64,000 nucleotides of DNA from Falsiphaeobacter marinintestinus (GTDB lineage: Bacteria; Pseudomonadota; Alphaproteobacteria; Rhodobacterales; Rhodobacteraceae), in the NCBI RefSeq assembly GCF_007923355.1, contig NZ_VOGO01000001.1:248001-312000 (forward strand). Direction: 5' to 3'. Below, in pieces: positions 52,739 to 61,943 of this stretch. The position numbers and the translations under genes are program-made. The first letter of the stretch is position 1; each line of letters begins with the position of its first letter. The notes beneath the pieces were generated by a model. That model made no database searches. It saw only the letters and a program-made list of their open reading frames with translations, and was not told the DNA's origin.

Positions 52739-55264
52739 ATGAAGCCAGCATTTGCGCTTTCACTCTCGTTTGAGGGCATTTCTCTGTTGCATCGCGCCAG
52801 AGACGGGTGGCGTGCCGTAGGTGAGGTTCCGCTGGATGCGGAAGATCTGCCCGGCGCCCTGGCAGATCTGCGCGATAAGGCCAGCCGACTTGAACCCGGC
52901 GCGTGGCACAGCAAAATCATCATTCCAAATGACCAGATCCGGTATTTGAGCGTCGAGACCGGACCACTTCAGGGCGATGCCCGCAAAGGCCGGGTTGAGG
53001 CTGAGCTGGAAAATGCAACGCCGTATCCCCTGAGCGATCTGGTCTACGACTTGTCTGTCGAAGGTAATGTGACCCATGTAGCCGCCATCGCTCGCGAGAC
53101 TCTGGACGAAGCCGAAGCCTTTGCCATCGAACATGCGTTCAATCCGGTCAGCTTTGTTGCGATACCCATAGGCCCTGAATTCATTGGCGAGCCACATTTC
53201 GGACAGTCGGCACATGCCGCGTCGCTGGATGGCATTGATCATGTCACGCCCGACGGCGATCCTGTCGCTGTTATCGGCCCTGCGCGGATACCGGAAAAGG
53301 CCCCTGTGCCAAGGCCCGAGCCTGAACCCCCAAAAGCCCCGGACCCCGAACCGCTGGCTGAGGTCGACGATCCAGACCCCGAACCTGCAGACCCCGTCCC
53401 CGGTTTTTCAAGCCGGCGCAGCAAACCGGGAACCGGCGCCCCGTCTTTGACGGGCGCAACCCGTGACGTACCGCCATCGCCCGGTCACCCCACGCCGCCA
53501 CCGAATGCGCCGACTGATCCGCCAAAGCCAGAGATCTCGGTGGCCGCCCCTGCTCTGGACCTGCCGCCCGTACCAGACGACACCCCGGCCCCTGCTTCCA
53601 AGGGCAACTTTCTGAGCCGACGCAAAGCGGCCAAAGCAACGCCCGACCCTGACGAAGGCGCAACAACGCAGGCGTCCCCTGAACCTTTGCCGTTCAAAGC
53701 GGCAAATCAGGATGCGGCGGACCCTGAGACCGAAACCGAACGCATGACGGTTTTCGGCGCGCGTGAAAGCCAGAAAACCCGGGGCAAGCCGAGATACCTT
53801 GGTTTGATGCTGACCGTCGCGTTGCTGTTTTTCCTGGCCATCGTCGCGGCATGGGCTGCGATTTTCCTGGAAGACGGGGTAACCGGCCTGTTTCGTGGCA
53901 CGCCCGAACCGACCGAGCTTGCCACTCGCCTGCCTGACCCAACACAGCCGTCGAACCAAGACGATGCAGTCCCGGTTGCGCCGCAACCTGCCAAATCAAC
54001 TGCACCTGTGCCCGCAACTCCGCCCTTGGCCAGTACACCAGCGCCGCAAGCCCCCGAAACCGCCCGGACCACGTCACCTGAAGTGGACAGCGCGACTGCC
54101 GATCAGCGCCCGGAACAGGTCAGCGTCCCATCTCTACCGACATTGTCTGACACCGATACCGCCGTTTTGGACGCCCTGCGGCCTGATCTGGCAGGACAAC
54201 CGGCGGATAACGAAACGTCGCAGCCCCTGACGCAGGCTGAGGCGGCAACTTCTGAGGCGCGCTATGCCGCGACCGGAATTTGGCCCAATGCACCGGTTGT
54301 TCCCGAAGCGCCGTACATTATCGATCTGAACGACGTCTATCTTGCCTCGATCGACAGGACTGATCTGTCTCAGGACGCGGTGGCACTACCGCCACAGTCG
54401 TTTTTAGAGACGGACGACCCTCTGAATTCAGTGACCTCGCCTGCGGCGGCTGGAACTGCGGCAGCCGTTAATCCGCGCGGGCTTGTCGAACCAACTCCGG
54501 AAGGCGCGATGACTCCGGATGGCGTCATCGTTTATCTTGGACGTCCCGATGTGGTTCCACCCCAGACTCCGGTTCGGTTTGAAACCACGCCAGAAACCAG
54601 CGATGTGCGCGAAGATTACCTTGCCGCGCTGCGCCCGCGCCTGCGGCCCGACGAACTGGTTGAACTGAACGAACGCGCCAATCTAGGCGGCAAGAGCCGG
54701 GATGAACTGGCGGGTCTGCGCCCGAAACTGCGTCCTAAAACTGCCAAGCAAATCGCCGAAGAAGATGAAACGCCTACGGCGCAGGCTGTCGTTGTGTCTC
54801 GGACGCCGAAAGCACGCCCCCGCAACTTCGCCGCCTTGGTCAAGAAGGCCAAACCAAGTCCGACTGTGGCCACAGCACCTTCGACAACAACAACTGCGGC
54901 GGCCGCAGCAAGTGCGGCCAGTACCGCAAACATAGACAACAGCAGCACTGGGTCCACCCGAACGGGTCGCACAGGCGGCAGCAATGTCAGCGGCGGCGCA
55001 GTCAAACCCGCAGCACCCTCCCCGGCTTCGGTGGCACGGCAAGCCACGCTGAAGAATTCGATCAACCTGCAGCGTCTGAACCTGATTGGCGTCTACGGCA
55101 CGCCTTCGAACCGACGCGCCCTGATCCGCCTGCCCAGCGGGCGCTATAAGAAGGTCAAGGTTGGCGACCTTGTCGACGGTGGCCGTGTGATTGCCATCGG
55201 CGAAAGCGACCTGCGGTATGAAAAGGGCAGCCGCAGCATGACCCTGAAAATGCCAAGCGGCTGA
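52739..55264 (+). CDS. Large single-pass protein with PilM/GspL-like N-terminus and PilP/GspC-like C-terminus
   Basis: An 841-residue protein in four parts. Residues 1-145 resemble the actin-like fold of PilM/GspL (FALSLSFEGISLLHR; SKIIIPNDQIRYLSVE; VEAELENATPYPLSDLVYDL). A Pro/Ala-rich linker covers 180-340. One membrane helix lies at about 354-377. A long acidic, Pro-rich periplasmic stalk with two LRP[RK]LRP repeats (about 637 and 660) follows. The last 70 residues (NLIGVYGTPSNRRALIRLPSGRYKKVKVGDLVDGGRVIAI) resemble the small beta domain of PilP/GspC. No other pilus or type II secretion gene is nearby. The domain calls come from pattern only; I do not recognise a described family. Confidence 0.6.
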   Translation: MKPAFALSLSFEGISLLHRARDGWRAVGEVPLDAEDLPGALADLRDKASRLEPGAWHSKIIIPNDQIRYLSVETGPLQGDARKGRVEAELENATPYPLSDLVYDLSVEGNVTHVAAIARETLDEAEAFAIEHAFNPVSFVAIPIGPEFIGEPHFGQSAHAASLDGIDHVTPDGDPVAVIGPARIPEKAPVPRPEPEPPKAPDPEPLAEVDDPDPEPADPVPGFSSRRSKPGTGAPSLTGATRDVPPSPGHPTPPPNAPTDPPKPEISVAAPALDLPPVPDDTPAPASKGNFLSRRKAAKATPDPDEGATTQASPEPLPFKAANQDAADPETETERMTVFGARESQKTRGKPRYLGLMLTVALLFFLAIVAAWAAIFLEDGVTGLFRGTPEPTELATRLPDPTQPSNQDDAVPVAPQPAKSTAPVPATPPLASTPAPQAPETARTTSPEVDSATADQRPEQVSVPSLPTLSDTDTAVLDALRPDLAGQPADNETSQPLTQAEAATSEARYAATGIWPNAPVVPEAPYIIDLNDVYLASIDRTDLSQDAVALPPQSFLETDDPLNSVTSPAAAGTAAAVNPRGLVEPTPEGAMTPDGVIVYLGRPDVVPPQTPVRFETTPETSDVREDYLAALRPRLRPDELVELNERANLGGKSRDELAGLRPKLRPKTAKQIAEEDETPTAQAVVVSRTPKARPRNFAALVKKAKPSPTVATAPSTTTTAAAAASAASTANIDNSSTGSTRTGRTGGSNVSGGAVKPAAPSPASVARQATLKNSINLQRLNLIGVYGTPSNRRALIRLPSGRYKKVKVGDLVDGGRVIAIGESDLRYEKGSRSMTLKMPSG

Positions 55265-55433
55265 TCATCATCACGCGACGGGTTCGGGCGCTACGTGCGG
55301 TCCATCACCCCCGCTGCAACGAAACTCTAATTACCAACCATATCCAAGCCCGCGAGGCATAGCCTCGCCCTGCGCGCCAGCGCCTATAGATCGAATGCGC
55401 CGCAGGCGCTCCTTTGGATCACGCCCCCTTCCC

Positions 55434-55463
55434 AAAAAAACGGCGCTGGAAACTCCAGCGCCG
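55434..55463 (-). terminator. Intrinsic terminator of dctPQM
   Basis: CGGCGCTGGA (55441-55450) pairs with TCCAGCGCCG (55454-55463) around an AAC loop, and on the minus strand is followed by seven T residues (55440-55434). It ends the TRAP operon 24 bases past dctM. The rest of the gap 55265-55433 holds only GC-rich low-complexity DNA. Confidence 0.9.
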
Positions 55464-55487
55464 CTTTCAGGTTCAGATTTGTTTCGA

Positions 55488-56864
55488 TCAGTACGTCACG
55501 ATCTCTGGCCCCATGAACGTGTTGGGCAGGAACGTGGACAGCCAAGGGATATACGTCACCATGATCAGGAACACGAACAACACGGCCAGAAACGGCAGGG
55601 CCGCACGAACAACGCTCATCATTGGCATGCCAGCCACGCCCGAGGTCACAAACAGGTTCAGACCCACGGGCGGTGTGATCATTCCGATCTCCATGTTCAC
55701 CACCATGATGATGCCAAGATGGATCGGGTCGATACCCAGTTGAATGGCAATCGGGAAAACAAGCGGTGCGACGATAACCAAAAGCCCGGATGGTTCCATG
55801 AACTGACCGCCAATCAGCAGGATGACGTTCACGACAATCAGGAACATGATCGGACCAAACCCAGCCGACAGCATGGCATTGGCGATGGTCTGTGGCACCT
55901 GCTCATCGGTCAGCACATGCTTCAGGATCAGCGCATTGGCGATAACGAACAGCAACGTCACCGTCAGCTTGCCCGCCTCAAACAGCGTTTGCTTTGTGTC
56001 GGGATGGAAGAACGCCGTGATCAGAGTGTACGGTCGTTTCAAAAGCGACTTGTTTGGCGCATCGCCCTCGGTGGCAAGCGGCCCCATGTCCTTGTAGACA
56101 AAACTTGCGATCAGGAAAGCATAGACCGCAGCCACGGCGGCCGCTTCTGTCGGGGTGAAAATCCCGCCATAGATGCCGCCCAGAATGATCACGATCAGGA
56201 ACAGCCCCCAACCCGCTTCGCGGCCCGAGGTCAGGATTTCGCCCCAACCGTTCCAGTCGCCTTTTGGCAGGTTCTTGACCTTGGCCATGACGTAGATGGT
56301 GACCATCAGCATAAGCCCCGCCATCAGACCGGGGATCACGCCCGCAAGGAACATCCGGCCCACCGACACTTCGACGGCTGCGGCATAGACCACCATTACA
56401 ATCGACGGCGGGATCAGAATGCCCAGCGTGCCCGCGTTACAGATCACGCCAGCGGCAAATTCACGTGTATATCCAACCTGGCGCATGCCAGTGATCACGA
56501 TAGACCCGATGGCAACCACAGTGGCGGGCGAAGACCCCGACAACGCGGCAAACAGCATACATGCAAACACGCCCGCAATGGCCAGTCCGCCGGGCAGATG
56601 CCCCACGCAAGCGATCGAAAACCGGATGATCCGGCGCGCCACGCCACCCGTGGTCATGAAAGACGAGGCGAGAATGAAGAATGGGATCGCCAGAAGGGTA
56701 AAATGCCCCTCAAACGCCTCGAACAAGGTTCCCGCAACCGACGCCAGAGAACTGTCGGAATAAATCAACAGGAAGATGGTAGAGCTGAGACCCAGCGACA
56801 CCGCAATCGGAACCCCGATCAGCAGCAGGCCGATGACCATGCCAAAAAGAAAAACGACGTCCAT
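55488..56864 (-). CDS. dctM: TRAP transporter large permease
   Basis: A 458-residue protein of about 12 membrane helices with the DctM pattern (MDVVFLFGMVIGLLLIGVPIAVSLGLS at the start; FAALSGSSPATVVAIGSI; NAGTLGILIPPSIVMVVYA; TPPVGLNLFVTSGVAGM). It is the secondary-transport channel of the tripartite system, driven by the Na+ or H+ gradient. A longer-than-usual cytoplasmic loop (about 250-285) is present. Its start overlaps the dctQ stop by one base (TGATG). Confidence 0.95.
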   Translation of the reverse strand: MDVVFLFGMVIGLLLIGVPIAVSLGLSSTIFLLIYSDSSLASVAGTLFEAFEGHFTLLAIPFFILASSFMTTGGVARRIIRFSIACVGHLPGGLAIAGVFACMLFAALSGSSPATVVAIGSIVITGMRQVGYTREFAAGVICNAGTLGILIPPSIVMVVYAAAVEVSVGRMFLAGVIPGLMAGLMLMVTIYVMAKVKNLPKGDWNGWGEILTSGREAGWGLFLIVIILGGIYGGIFTPTEAAAVAAVYAFLIASFVYKDMGPLATEGDAPNKSLLKRPYTLITAFFHPDTKQTLFEAGKLTVTLLFVIANALILKHVLTDEQVPQTIANAMLSAGFGPIMFLIVVNVILLIGGQFMEPSGLLVIVAPLVFPIAIQLGIDPIHLGIIMVVNMEIGMITPPVGLNLFVTSGVAGMPMMSVVRAALPFLAVLFVFLIMVTYIPWLSTFLPNTFMGPEIVTY

Positions 56865-57541
56865 CAGTCATGCGCCCCCTGCTGCGCGCGAACTTCTTCC
56901 AGTTCGTCTTCGACCTCGTGGCTGGCCACGATACGGTCGATCTGGTTGCGCGAGATCTGAATGGCGACCTGCACAAAACGGTAGACCAGTAGCAGCATCG
57001 ACACCGGCAGCACCACATAGGGCACGACCTTGGGCAGTTTTTCGTAGGCTTCACCATAGTTGATGGCGTCTTCCAGCCATCGGAACAGGCCAACCATCGG
57101 CACATCCTGAACTTCGTAAAAGCTCTGGCTGCGGGCCTTCATGTCGAACCCAGTAGGAAACCAGCGCCCCGAGGTCGGCGGCAGATCTGCAAACACCGCC
57201 CAGTAGTCATACGCGCCCTTAAGCATCAGTAGCGAAAACGCCAAACAGCAAGCGACCGAGATAATCGCCAGAACCTTGCGTGGCCCCGGGGCCAGCATGT
57301 TCAGAATGGCGTCTACACCCAGATGCGCGTGTTTTTTGACTGCATAGGATGCGCCGAGAAGCACCAGCCAGGCGAACATGAACACGGTCAGCTCAAGCGC
57401 CCAAAGAATGTTGGAATTAAAGACGAAACGCGCAATCACATTTGCAAACGTGACTACGGTCATCAGACCCAGAAGGACCGCGATTATGGTCTCCTCGATC
57501 TGGTCGACGACCCCGGCAAAGCCGGATTGCGTGCCAGACAT
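56864..57541 (-). CDS. dctQ: TRAP transporter small permease
   Basis: A 225-residue membrane protein with four helices and the DctQ signature ALELTVFMFAWLVLLGASYAVKKHAHLGVDAI. It pairs with DctM. The N-terminal and C-terminal tails are charged and larger than minimal DctQ. It follows dctP after a 111-base gap with two hairpins. Confidence 0.92.
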   Translation of the reverse strand: MSGTQSGFAGVVDQIEETIIAVLLGLMTVVTFANVIARFVFNSNILWALELTVFMFAWLVLLGASYAVKKHAHLGVDAILNMLAPGPRKVLAIISVACCLAFSLLMLKGAYDYWAVFADLPPTSGRWFPTGFDMKARSQSFYEVQDVPMVGLFRWLEDAINYGEAYEKLPKVVPYVVLPVSMLLLVYRFVQVAIQISRNQIDRIVASHEVEDELEEVRAQQGAHD

Positions 57542-57578
57542 GGCTCTGCCCCCACGAATTCAGGTTTTATTGGAAAAT

Positions 57579-57642
57579 GGCGGGCCCTCCCCAATGAGGC
57601 CCGCCAAAGTTGCGGCGCATATCTGTACGATATGCGCCGCAA
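57579..57642 (-). other. Twin hairpins in the dctP-dctQ gap
   Basis: TTGCGGCGCATAT/ATATGCGCCGCAA (57610-57642) is a 13-bp perfect stem with a 7-base loop. GGCGGGCC/GGCCCGCC (57579-57605) is an 8-bp stem, followed on the minus strand by ATTTTCC. They sit right after the dctP stop and probably stabilise dctP mRNA or partly terminate, giving more binding protein than permease. Confidence 0.7.
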
Positions 57643-57652
57643 AAGTACCGGT

Positions 57653-58654
57653 TTACATACCGGCGTTGATGGCTTGTGCGGCGTCGATCTTGTCCTGACC
57701 AACGTCACCGGCAAACTTATCCCAAACGGGCTTCATCGTGTCGACCCACTCCTGGCGCTGATCTGCGTCCAAGGTGCGGATCGTGCCGCCTGCCTCCAGG
57801 ATCAGTTTCTTCGCGCCTTCGTTGACGGCAAAGGCCTCTTTGTTGCGAGCCTCGGTCACTTCAGACAGGATCGTGGTGAACTGGTCACGCACATCGGCGT
57901 CCAGGCTATCCAGCCAGTCGACACTGGTCACGACCAGATAGTCGATGATGCCGTGGTTAGTTTCAGTCACGCCGTCCTGCACTTCAAAGAACTTCTTTCC
58001 GTAAATGTTGGACCAGGTGTTTTCCTGACCGTCCACAACACCCTGCTGCAGCGCGCCATAGACTTCAGAAAAGGCCATTTTCTGAGGCGAGCCACCGATG
58101 GCTTCCATTTGGGCGACCAGAACGTCCGAGGACTGCACGCGGAACTTCAGTCCGTTTGCGTCGGTCGGAGAAATCAGCGGCTTGTTGGCCGACATCTGCT
58201 TCATGCCATTGTGCCAGAACGCCAGCCCCTGCAGGCCGCGGCGCTGCATGCTGTCCAGCATTGCCTGACCGTCAGCCGACGCCTGAAACGCATCGACGGC
58301 GTCAATGTTCTTGAACATGAACGGAAGGTCAAAAAGGCGGAACTGCTTGGTGAACTTTTCGAACTTCGACAGTGACGGTGCGGCCAATTGAACGTCGCCC
58401 TGAAGCATCGCTTCCAGCACTTTGTTGTCGTTGTATAGCGTGGAGTTCGGGAAGACCTCCATGCACATGGTGCCGTTCATTTCATCGTTCACACGCTGTT
58501 CCAGCAGCGACGCGGCAATCCCCTTCGGGTGCTTGTCGGTGTTGGTAACGTGCGCAAATTTGACGACGATTTCACCGTCGTCGCAGGCTGCAAATCCTGT
58601 TGTGGCGGTGACGGCAAGCGCCAGAGCAGTGGCGGCAGTGGTCAGGAATTTCAT
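57653..58654 (-). CDS. dctP: TRAP transporter substrate-binding protein (C4-dicarboxylate type)
   Basis: A 333-residue periplasmic protein with a signal peptide (ending TGFAACDDGEIVVKFAHV, cleavage about residue 22). It has the DctP sequences TNTDKHPKGIAASLLEQRVNDEM near the start, the ligand-binding Arg region LKFRVQSSDVLVAQMEAIGGSPQKMAFSEVYGALQQGVVDGQENT (about 155-200), and NHGIIDYLVVTSVDWL. The adjacent dctBD genes support a C4-dicarboxylate ligand. Palindromes lie 200-250 bases upstream. Confidence 0.93.
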   Translation of the reverse strand: MKFLTTAATALALAVTATTGFAACDDGEIVVKFAHVTNTDKHPKGIAASLLEQRVNDEMNGTMCMEVFPNSTLYNDNKVLEAMLQGDVQLAAPSLSKFEKFTKQFRLFDLPFMFKNIDAVDAFQASADGQAMLDSMQRRGLQGLAFWHNGMKQMSANKPLISPTDANGLKFRVQSSDVLVAQMEAIGGSPQKMAFSEVYGALQQGVVDGQENTWSNIYGKKFFEVQDGVTETNHGIIDYLVVTSVDWLDSLDADVRDQFTTILSEVTEARNKEAFAVNEGAKKLILEAGGTIRTLDADQRQEWVDTMKPVWDKFAGDVGQDKIDAAQAINAGM

Positions 58655-58857
58655 CGGTATCTCCTCCCGATTAGTGAGTGTCCCTTCGGGGCGGTAAAAC
58701 CCCTCCGCATCAAGGGTCGATGCGTTGCGGGCAGTGAACCGAATCGAATCGTTTCGCTCAACGGTTTGTCACAATCGAATCAACTTTTGATAAATTTAAG
58801 CAAAATCAATAATATACAGAGCAACTCTCACAAAGAGTCTACGGACTGGAACCAGAG

Positions 58858-58909
58858 TGTGCGAAATTTCGCACAGTATCGAGAGCCGATTGTGCGGGAT
58901 TCCGCACAA
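58858..58909. promoter_or_regulatory. Twin palindromic operators upstream of dctP
   Basis: TGTGCGAAATTTCGCACA (58858-58875) is a perfect 18-bp palindrome. TTGTGCGG-GATT-CCGCACAA (58890-58909) repeats the same TGTGCG half-sites. Their centres are 33 bases apart, about three helical turns. They are the likely binding sites of DctD, whose gene ends 5 bases past the second site. Confidence 0.72.
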
Positions 58910-58913
58910 TTCG

Positions 58914-60143
58914 TCAGCGACGGTAGTCCTCGGGGCGAATCCCATAGCGGGTCAGTTTGTCGTAGAACGTCTTGCGCGGCAGTTTCAGATCCTGCGCGGC
59001 AGCACTGGCCCGGCCGTTTTGCCGCCCCAGCGCCGCAACCAACAACGACCGCTCGACCTGTGCCATCTGCTCGGTCAGCCCCAGTCCGGCGGTCTTGCTT
59101 GCCTCTTCAGGCATCCCCAACACAAAGCGCATCGCCGCTGACATCAGTGATCTGGCATTTCCGGGCCAGTTCTGTGCCATCAGCGCGGCGGCGTGATCCG
59201 GCGACACCTGTGGCGCCGGTATCCCTGCCTGCTCGGCGGCCTGCGCCACGTAGTGGCGAAAGAGCACCGGGATATCCTGCGGCCGTTCGCTAAGCGACGG
59301 GATACGAACCCGCATGACGTCCAGCCGATAGAACAGGTCAGCATTGAACGACCCACGCGCAACACGTTCGGCCAGATCGACGGTCGAACCGGCGATCACC
59401 CGAACCCCGGCTCCCCGCTCCAACCGCTCCATCACCGCGTACTGAGTGGCTTCGGGCATGGCCGCGACTTCGTCCAGAAACAGCGAGCCGCCCGCTGCCA
59501 GCCCGCACACCGCATCAAACTCGGCAGCGTCCAGACTGGCCGACGGCCGCTTGACGAATGGACCACGTCCGACCGATGACATCAGATGGACGACTTCGGC
59601 CACTTTTGAGATTCCGACCCCTGGAGCCCCGATCACCAGAACTTCGGCCCCGGTTCCCGCAACGCTGCGCACCCGGGTGCGCAGTTCATCGGCCTGGGGC
59701 GAGGTTCCGAACAACATCCGCGCCGCCGGATCACCACTTTCGAGCTGCAGCTTCAACCGACGATTTTCAAGAACAAGCGCCCGGGTTTTCCCGGCGCGTT
59801 CGATCACAGCCAGCAAATCGCTGGCCGCACAGGGTTTTTCAAGGAAATCGAACGCACCTTGCCCCATTGCGCGTACCGCCATCGGTATGTCGCCTTCCCC
59901 GGTCAGCAAGATCACCGGAAGCTCCTTATCGATGCCTTGCGTGTAATCCAGCAGATGAAACCCATCCCGCCCCGGCATCCTGATATCCGAAACGATGACC
60001 CCGTCGAACTCAGGCGTGATGTGATCTTTGGCAACCACGAACGACCCAGCAGTGATTGTATCAAGATCCGCCAGTTCCAGCGTCTGCCCCAAGGCTTCGC
60101 GCACCGCCGCATCGTCGTCGACCAGAAGCACCTTGCAAGTCAT
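58914..60143 (-). CDS. dctD: DctD-type response regulator lacking GAFTGA
   Basis: A 409-residue protein with a receiver domain (1-115; phospho-Asp about 53 in VSDIRMP), an AAA+ domain (about 145-310), and a C-terminal Fis-type helix-turn-helix (ASAAAQDLKLPRKTFYDKLTRYGI). Compared with usual DctD proteins, the segment with ELFGH-GAFTGA between the first beta region and GGSLFLDEV is deleted. The Walker A reads GAPGVGIS, with Ile where Lys is required. Walker B DE and the arginine-finger region FYRLDVMRVRIPSLSERPQD remain. GAFTGA normally contacts sigma-54, so this regulator probably works differently. It is translationally coupled to dctB. Confidence 0.88.
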   Translation of the reverse strand: MTCKVLLVDDDAAVREALGQTLELADLDTITAGSFVVAKDHITPEFDGVIVSDIRMPGRDGFHLLDYTQGIDKELPVILLTGEGDIPMAVRAMGQGAFDFLEKPCAASDLLAVIERAGKTRALVLENRRLKLQLESGDPAARMLFGTSPQADELRTRVRSVAGTGAEVLVIGAPGVGISKVAEVVHLMSSVGRGPFVKRPSASLDAAEFDAVCGLAAGGSLFLDEVAAMPEATQYAVMERLERGAGVRVIAGSTVDLAERVARGSFNADLFYRLDVMRVRIPSLSERPQDIPVLFRHYVAQAAEQAGIPAPQVSPDHAAALMAQNWPGNARSLMSAAMRFVLGMPEEASKTAGLGLTEQMAQVERSLLVAALGRQNGRASAAAQDLKLPRKTFYDKLTRYGIRPEDYRR

Positions 60144-61882
60144 GCAGCTTCTTCCCTCTGAAAGTATTCAAGTTCGACCGTGAACAAGGCGCCATTGCCA
60201 CCTGTGTCCACACCCCGAATGTTGCCGCCAAAACTCTGGACCAGCCCATAGGAAATCGACAGGCCCAGCCCCATGCCTTCGGAACTGCCGACTGGCTTTG
60301 TCGAATAGAACGGCTCGAATATCTTTTCGGGGTATGCGATCCCCGGGCCGATATCGCGCACGGTGACGGTCAGACGATCCTCGGTATGAACCCTGATCTC
60401 GATCCGCTTTTCGGCCTGCCCGGTCATCGCATCAGCCGCATTGTTGATCAGGTTAACGAAGACCTGCACCAGCCTGACCTCTCCCCCCCACGCCATGACC
60501 GGCGCGCTCGGCGGAGCCCAGTCCAGCGCCACGCCTTCGCCCCGCAACCGCACTCCGGTCAGTTCGACCGCCGTGTTGATGACCTGAACCAGATCAACCT
60601 TGCTCATCGGTTCGCTTTCATTGCGGGCAAAGGCACGCAGATTTTTGATGATGCGCGCCGCACGCGCGGCAAGTTCAGCAATCCGGCCAAGGTTTTCCCG
60701 GGCCTTGTCGGTCTGGTCACGTTCCAGAAACGCCATACCATTGTCTGCAAACTGCCGAATTGCCATCAGGGGTTGGTTGAGCTCGTGGCTGATCCCAGCA
60801 CTCATCTGGCCCAGCGCGCTAAGTTTTCCCGCCTGCACCAGATCGGCCTGCGCCTGTTTCAATGCCGCCTCGGCCTCTTCGCGTTCTGCCACTTCGCGAC
60901 GCAACTGCGTGTTGGTGGCCGATAGCGCCTGCGTGCGCGCCTCAACCCGGCTTTCCAGAACTGCATTGGCCTGCGCCAACGCGCGCCGCCGTTCGGTGGC
61001 CATAAACAGCATCGCTCCAAACGCAAGACAGATCGCCGCCATGGCAGCGGCCTGCAACCCCGCAAGGCGACGGGCCGGGGCCACATCCAACAGTACTTCG
61101 CCTGTCATCCCGATGACCGGCAGATCGCGCACCATGTGCAAGGCCCGCCTTGGCAGATAAGGACCCCAATTCAGATCCCAGATTTCATGCCCACCAACCC
61201 GGCTGGATCGAAACGCCAGACGAGGTCCGTCAGGGACTTCCAGACCAACAGCCCCGGCAGGTCGCGACCAGAACAAGATCTCGGATCGGTTCGAAATAAA
61301 GACTTCGCCACGCGCATCCATGAAAAATACAGCCGGTGTGCTGCCGCGCCATGTCTGTTCGACGTCTTCGACATCGGCCACCATAATCACTGCGCCCCGT
61401 ACGCGCCCGTCGACAGAAAAGGCAGGGGCCGCATAAAAATACGCCCGCCGTTCCTGCGGCCCGACCAGCCCGTGGCCAGCCCCAAGCGCGCCTTGCATCG
61501 CGCGCTGGAAATAGGGTTCAGCGCTCAGATTTGATCCGATCTCGCCCCGCGCCGCTGCCAGGATGTTTCCATCAGGCGCTACAAAGGCCACATCCAGCGC
61601 TCCGGTTTTGTCTGCAATTTCAAGCAGCAACGCCTGCGCCGCCATACGCCGCATGGGATAGGACAGTTCAGTCAATCCCGGATGATCAGCGGTCAGCACA
61701 GCAAGCTCCTGATAGACCTGCAGTTGCGTGCTGAGACGGTCACTGGCCAACGCCAGATCGGCTTCGGCCCGCTGGGCCAACTGGTCCAGTGCCTGCAGGT
61801 ATCCGTATCGCCAGACTCCGGTTGCAAGCAGCGAGACAGCCAACAGAAAAGCAAGAATGATGTTACGGCGTGATAGGTTCAT
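60140..61882 (-). CDS. dctB: Sensor histidine kinase DctB
   Basis: A 580-residue membrane kinase: first membrane helix about 7-25, a periplasmic sensor domain (PDC/dCache-like, about 30-275), a second helix about 283-300, a coiled coil (about 310-355), and a DHp with phospho-His in ALGQMSAGISHELNQPLMAIRQ (about 365). The catalytic domain has NLINNAADAM and RDIGPGIA, then GMGLGLSISYGL. It would sense C4-dicarboxylates, possibly with DctP, and phosphorylate DctD. Start ATG 61882 (MNLSRRN) is preferred to one three codons upstream. It overlaps dctD by 4 bases. Confidence 0.93.
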   Translation of the reverse strand: MNLSRRNIILAFLLAVSLLATGVWRYGYLQALDQLAQRAEADLALASDRLSTQLQVYQELAVLTADHPGLTELSYPMRRMAAQALLLEIADKTGALDVAFVAPDGNILAAARGEIGSNLSAEPYFQRAMQGALGAGHGLVGPQERRAYFYAAPAFSVDGRVRGAVIMVADVEDVEQTWRGSTPAVFFMDARGEVFISNRSEILFWSRPAGAVGLEVPDGPRLAFRSSRVGGHEIWDLNWGPYLPRRALHMVRDLPVIGMTGEVLLDVAPARRLAGLQAAAMAAICLAFGAMLFMATERRRALAQANAVLESRVEARTQALSATNTQLRREVAEREEAEAALKQAQADLVQAGKLSALGQMSAGISHELNQPLMAIRQFADNGMAFLERDQTDKARENLGRIAELAARAARIIKNLRAFARNESEPMSKVDLVQVINTAVELTGVRLRGEGVALDWAPPSAPVMAWGGEVRLVQVFVNLINNAADAMTGQAEKRIEIRVHTEDRLTVTVRDIGPGIAYPEKIFEPFYSTKPVGSSEGMGLGLSISYGLVQSFGGNIRGVDTGGNGALFTVELEYFQREEAA

Positions 61883-61943
61883 GACCGCCAACCTAACAAA
61901 GCAGGGCTTGCATTGACCAGACGCCCCGGCAACGCTGCGGCAG

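Noticed and set aside
55395-56960. Long plus-strand open frame (521 codons) opposite dctM
   Set aside because: Extremely His/Asp/Gln-rich, no hydrophobic core, fully opposite dctM and crossing its terminator.
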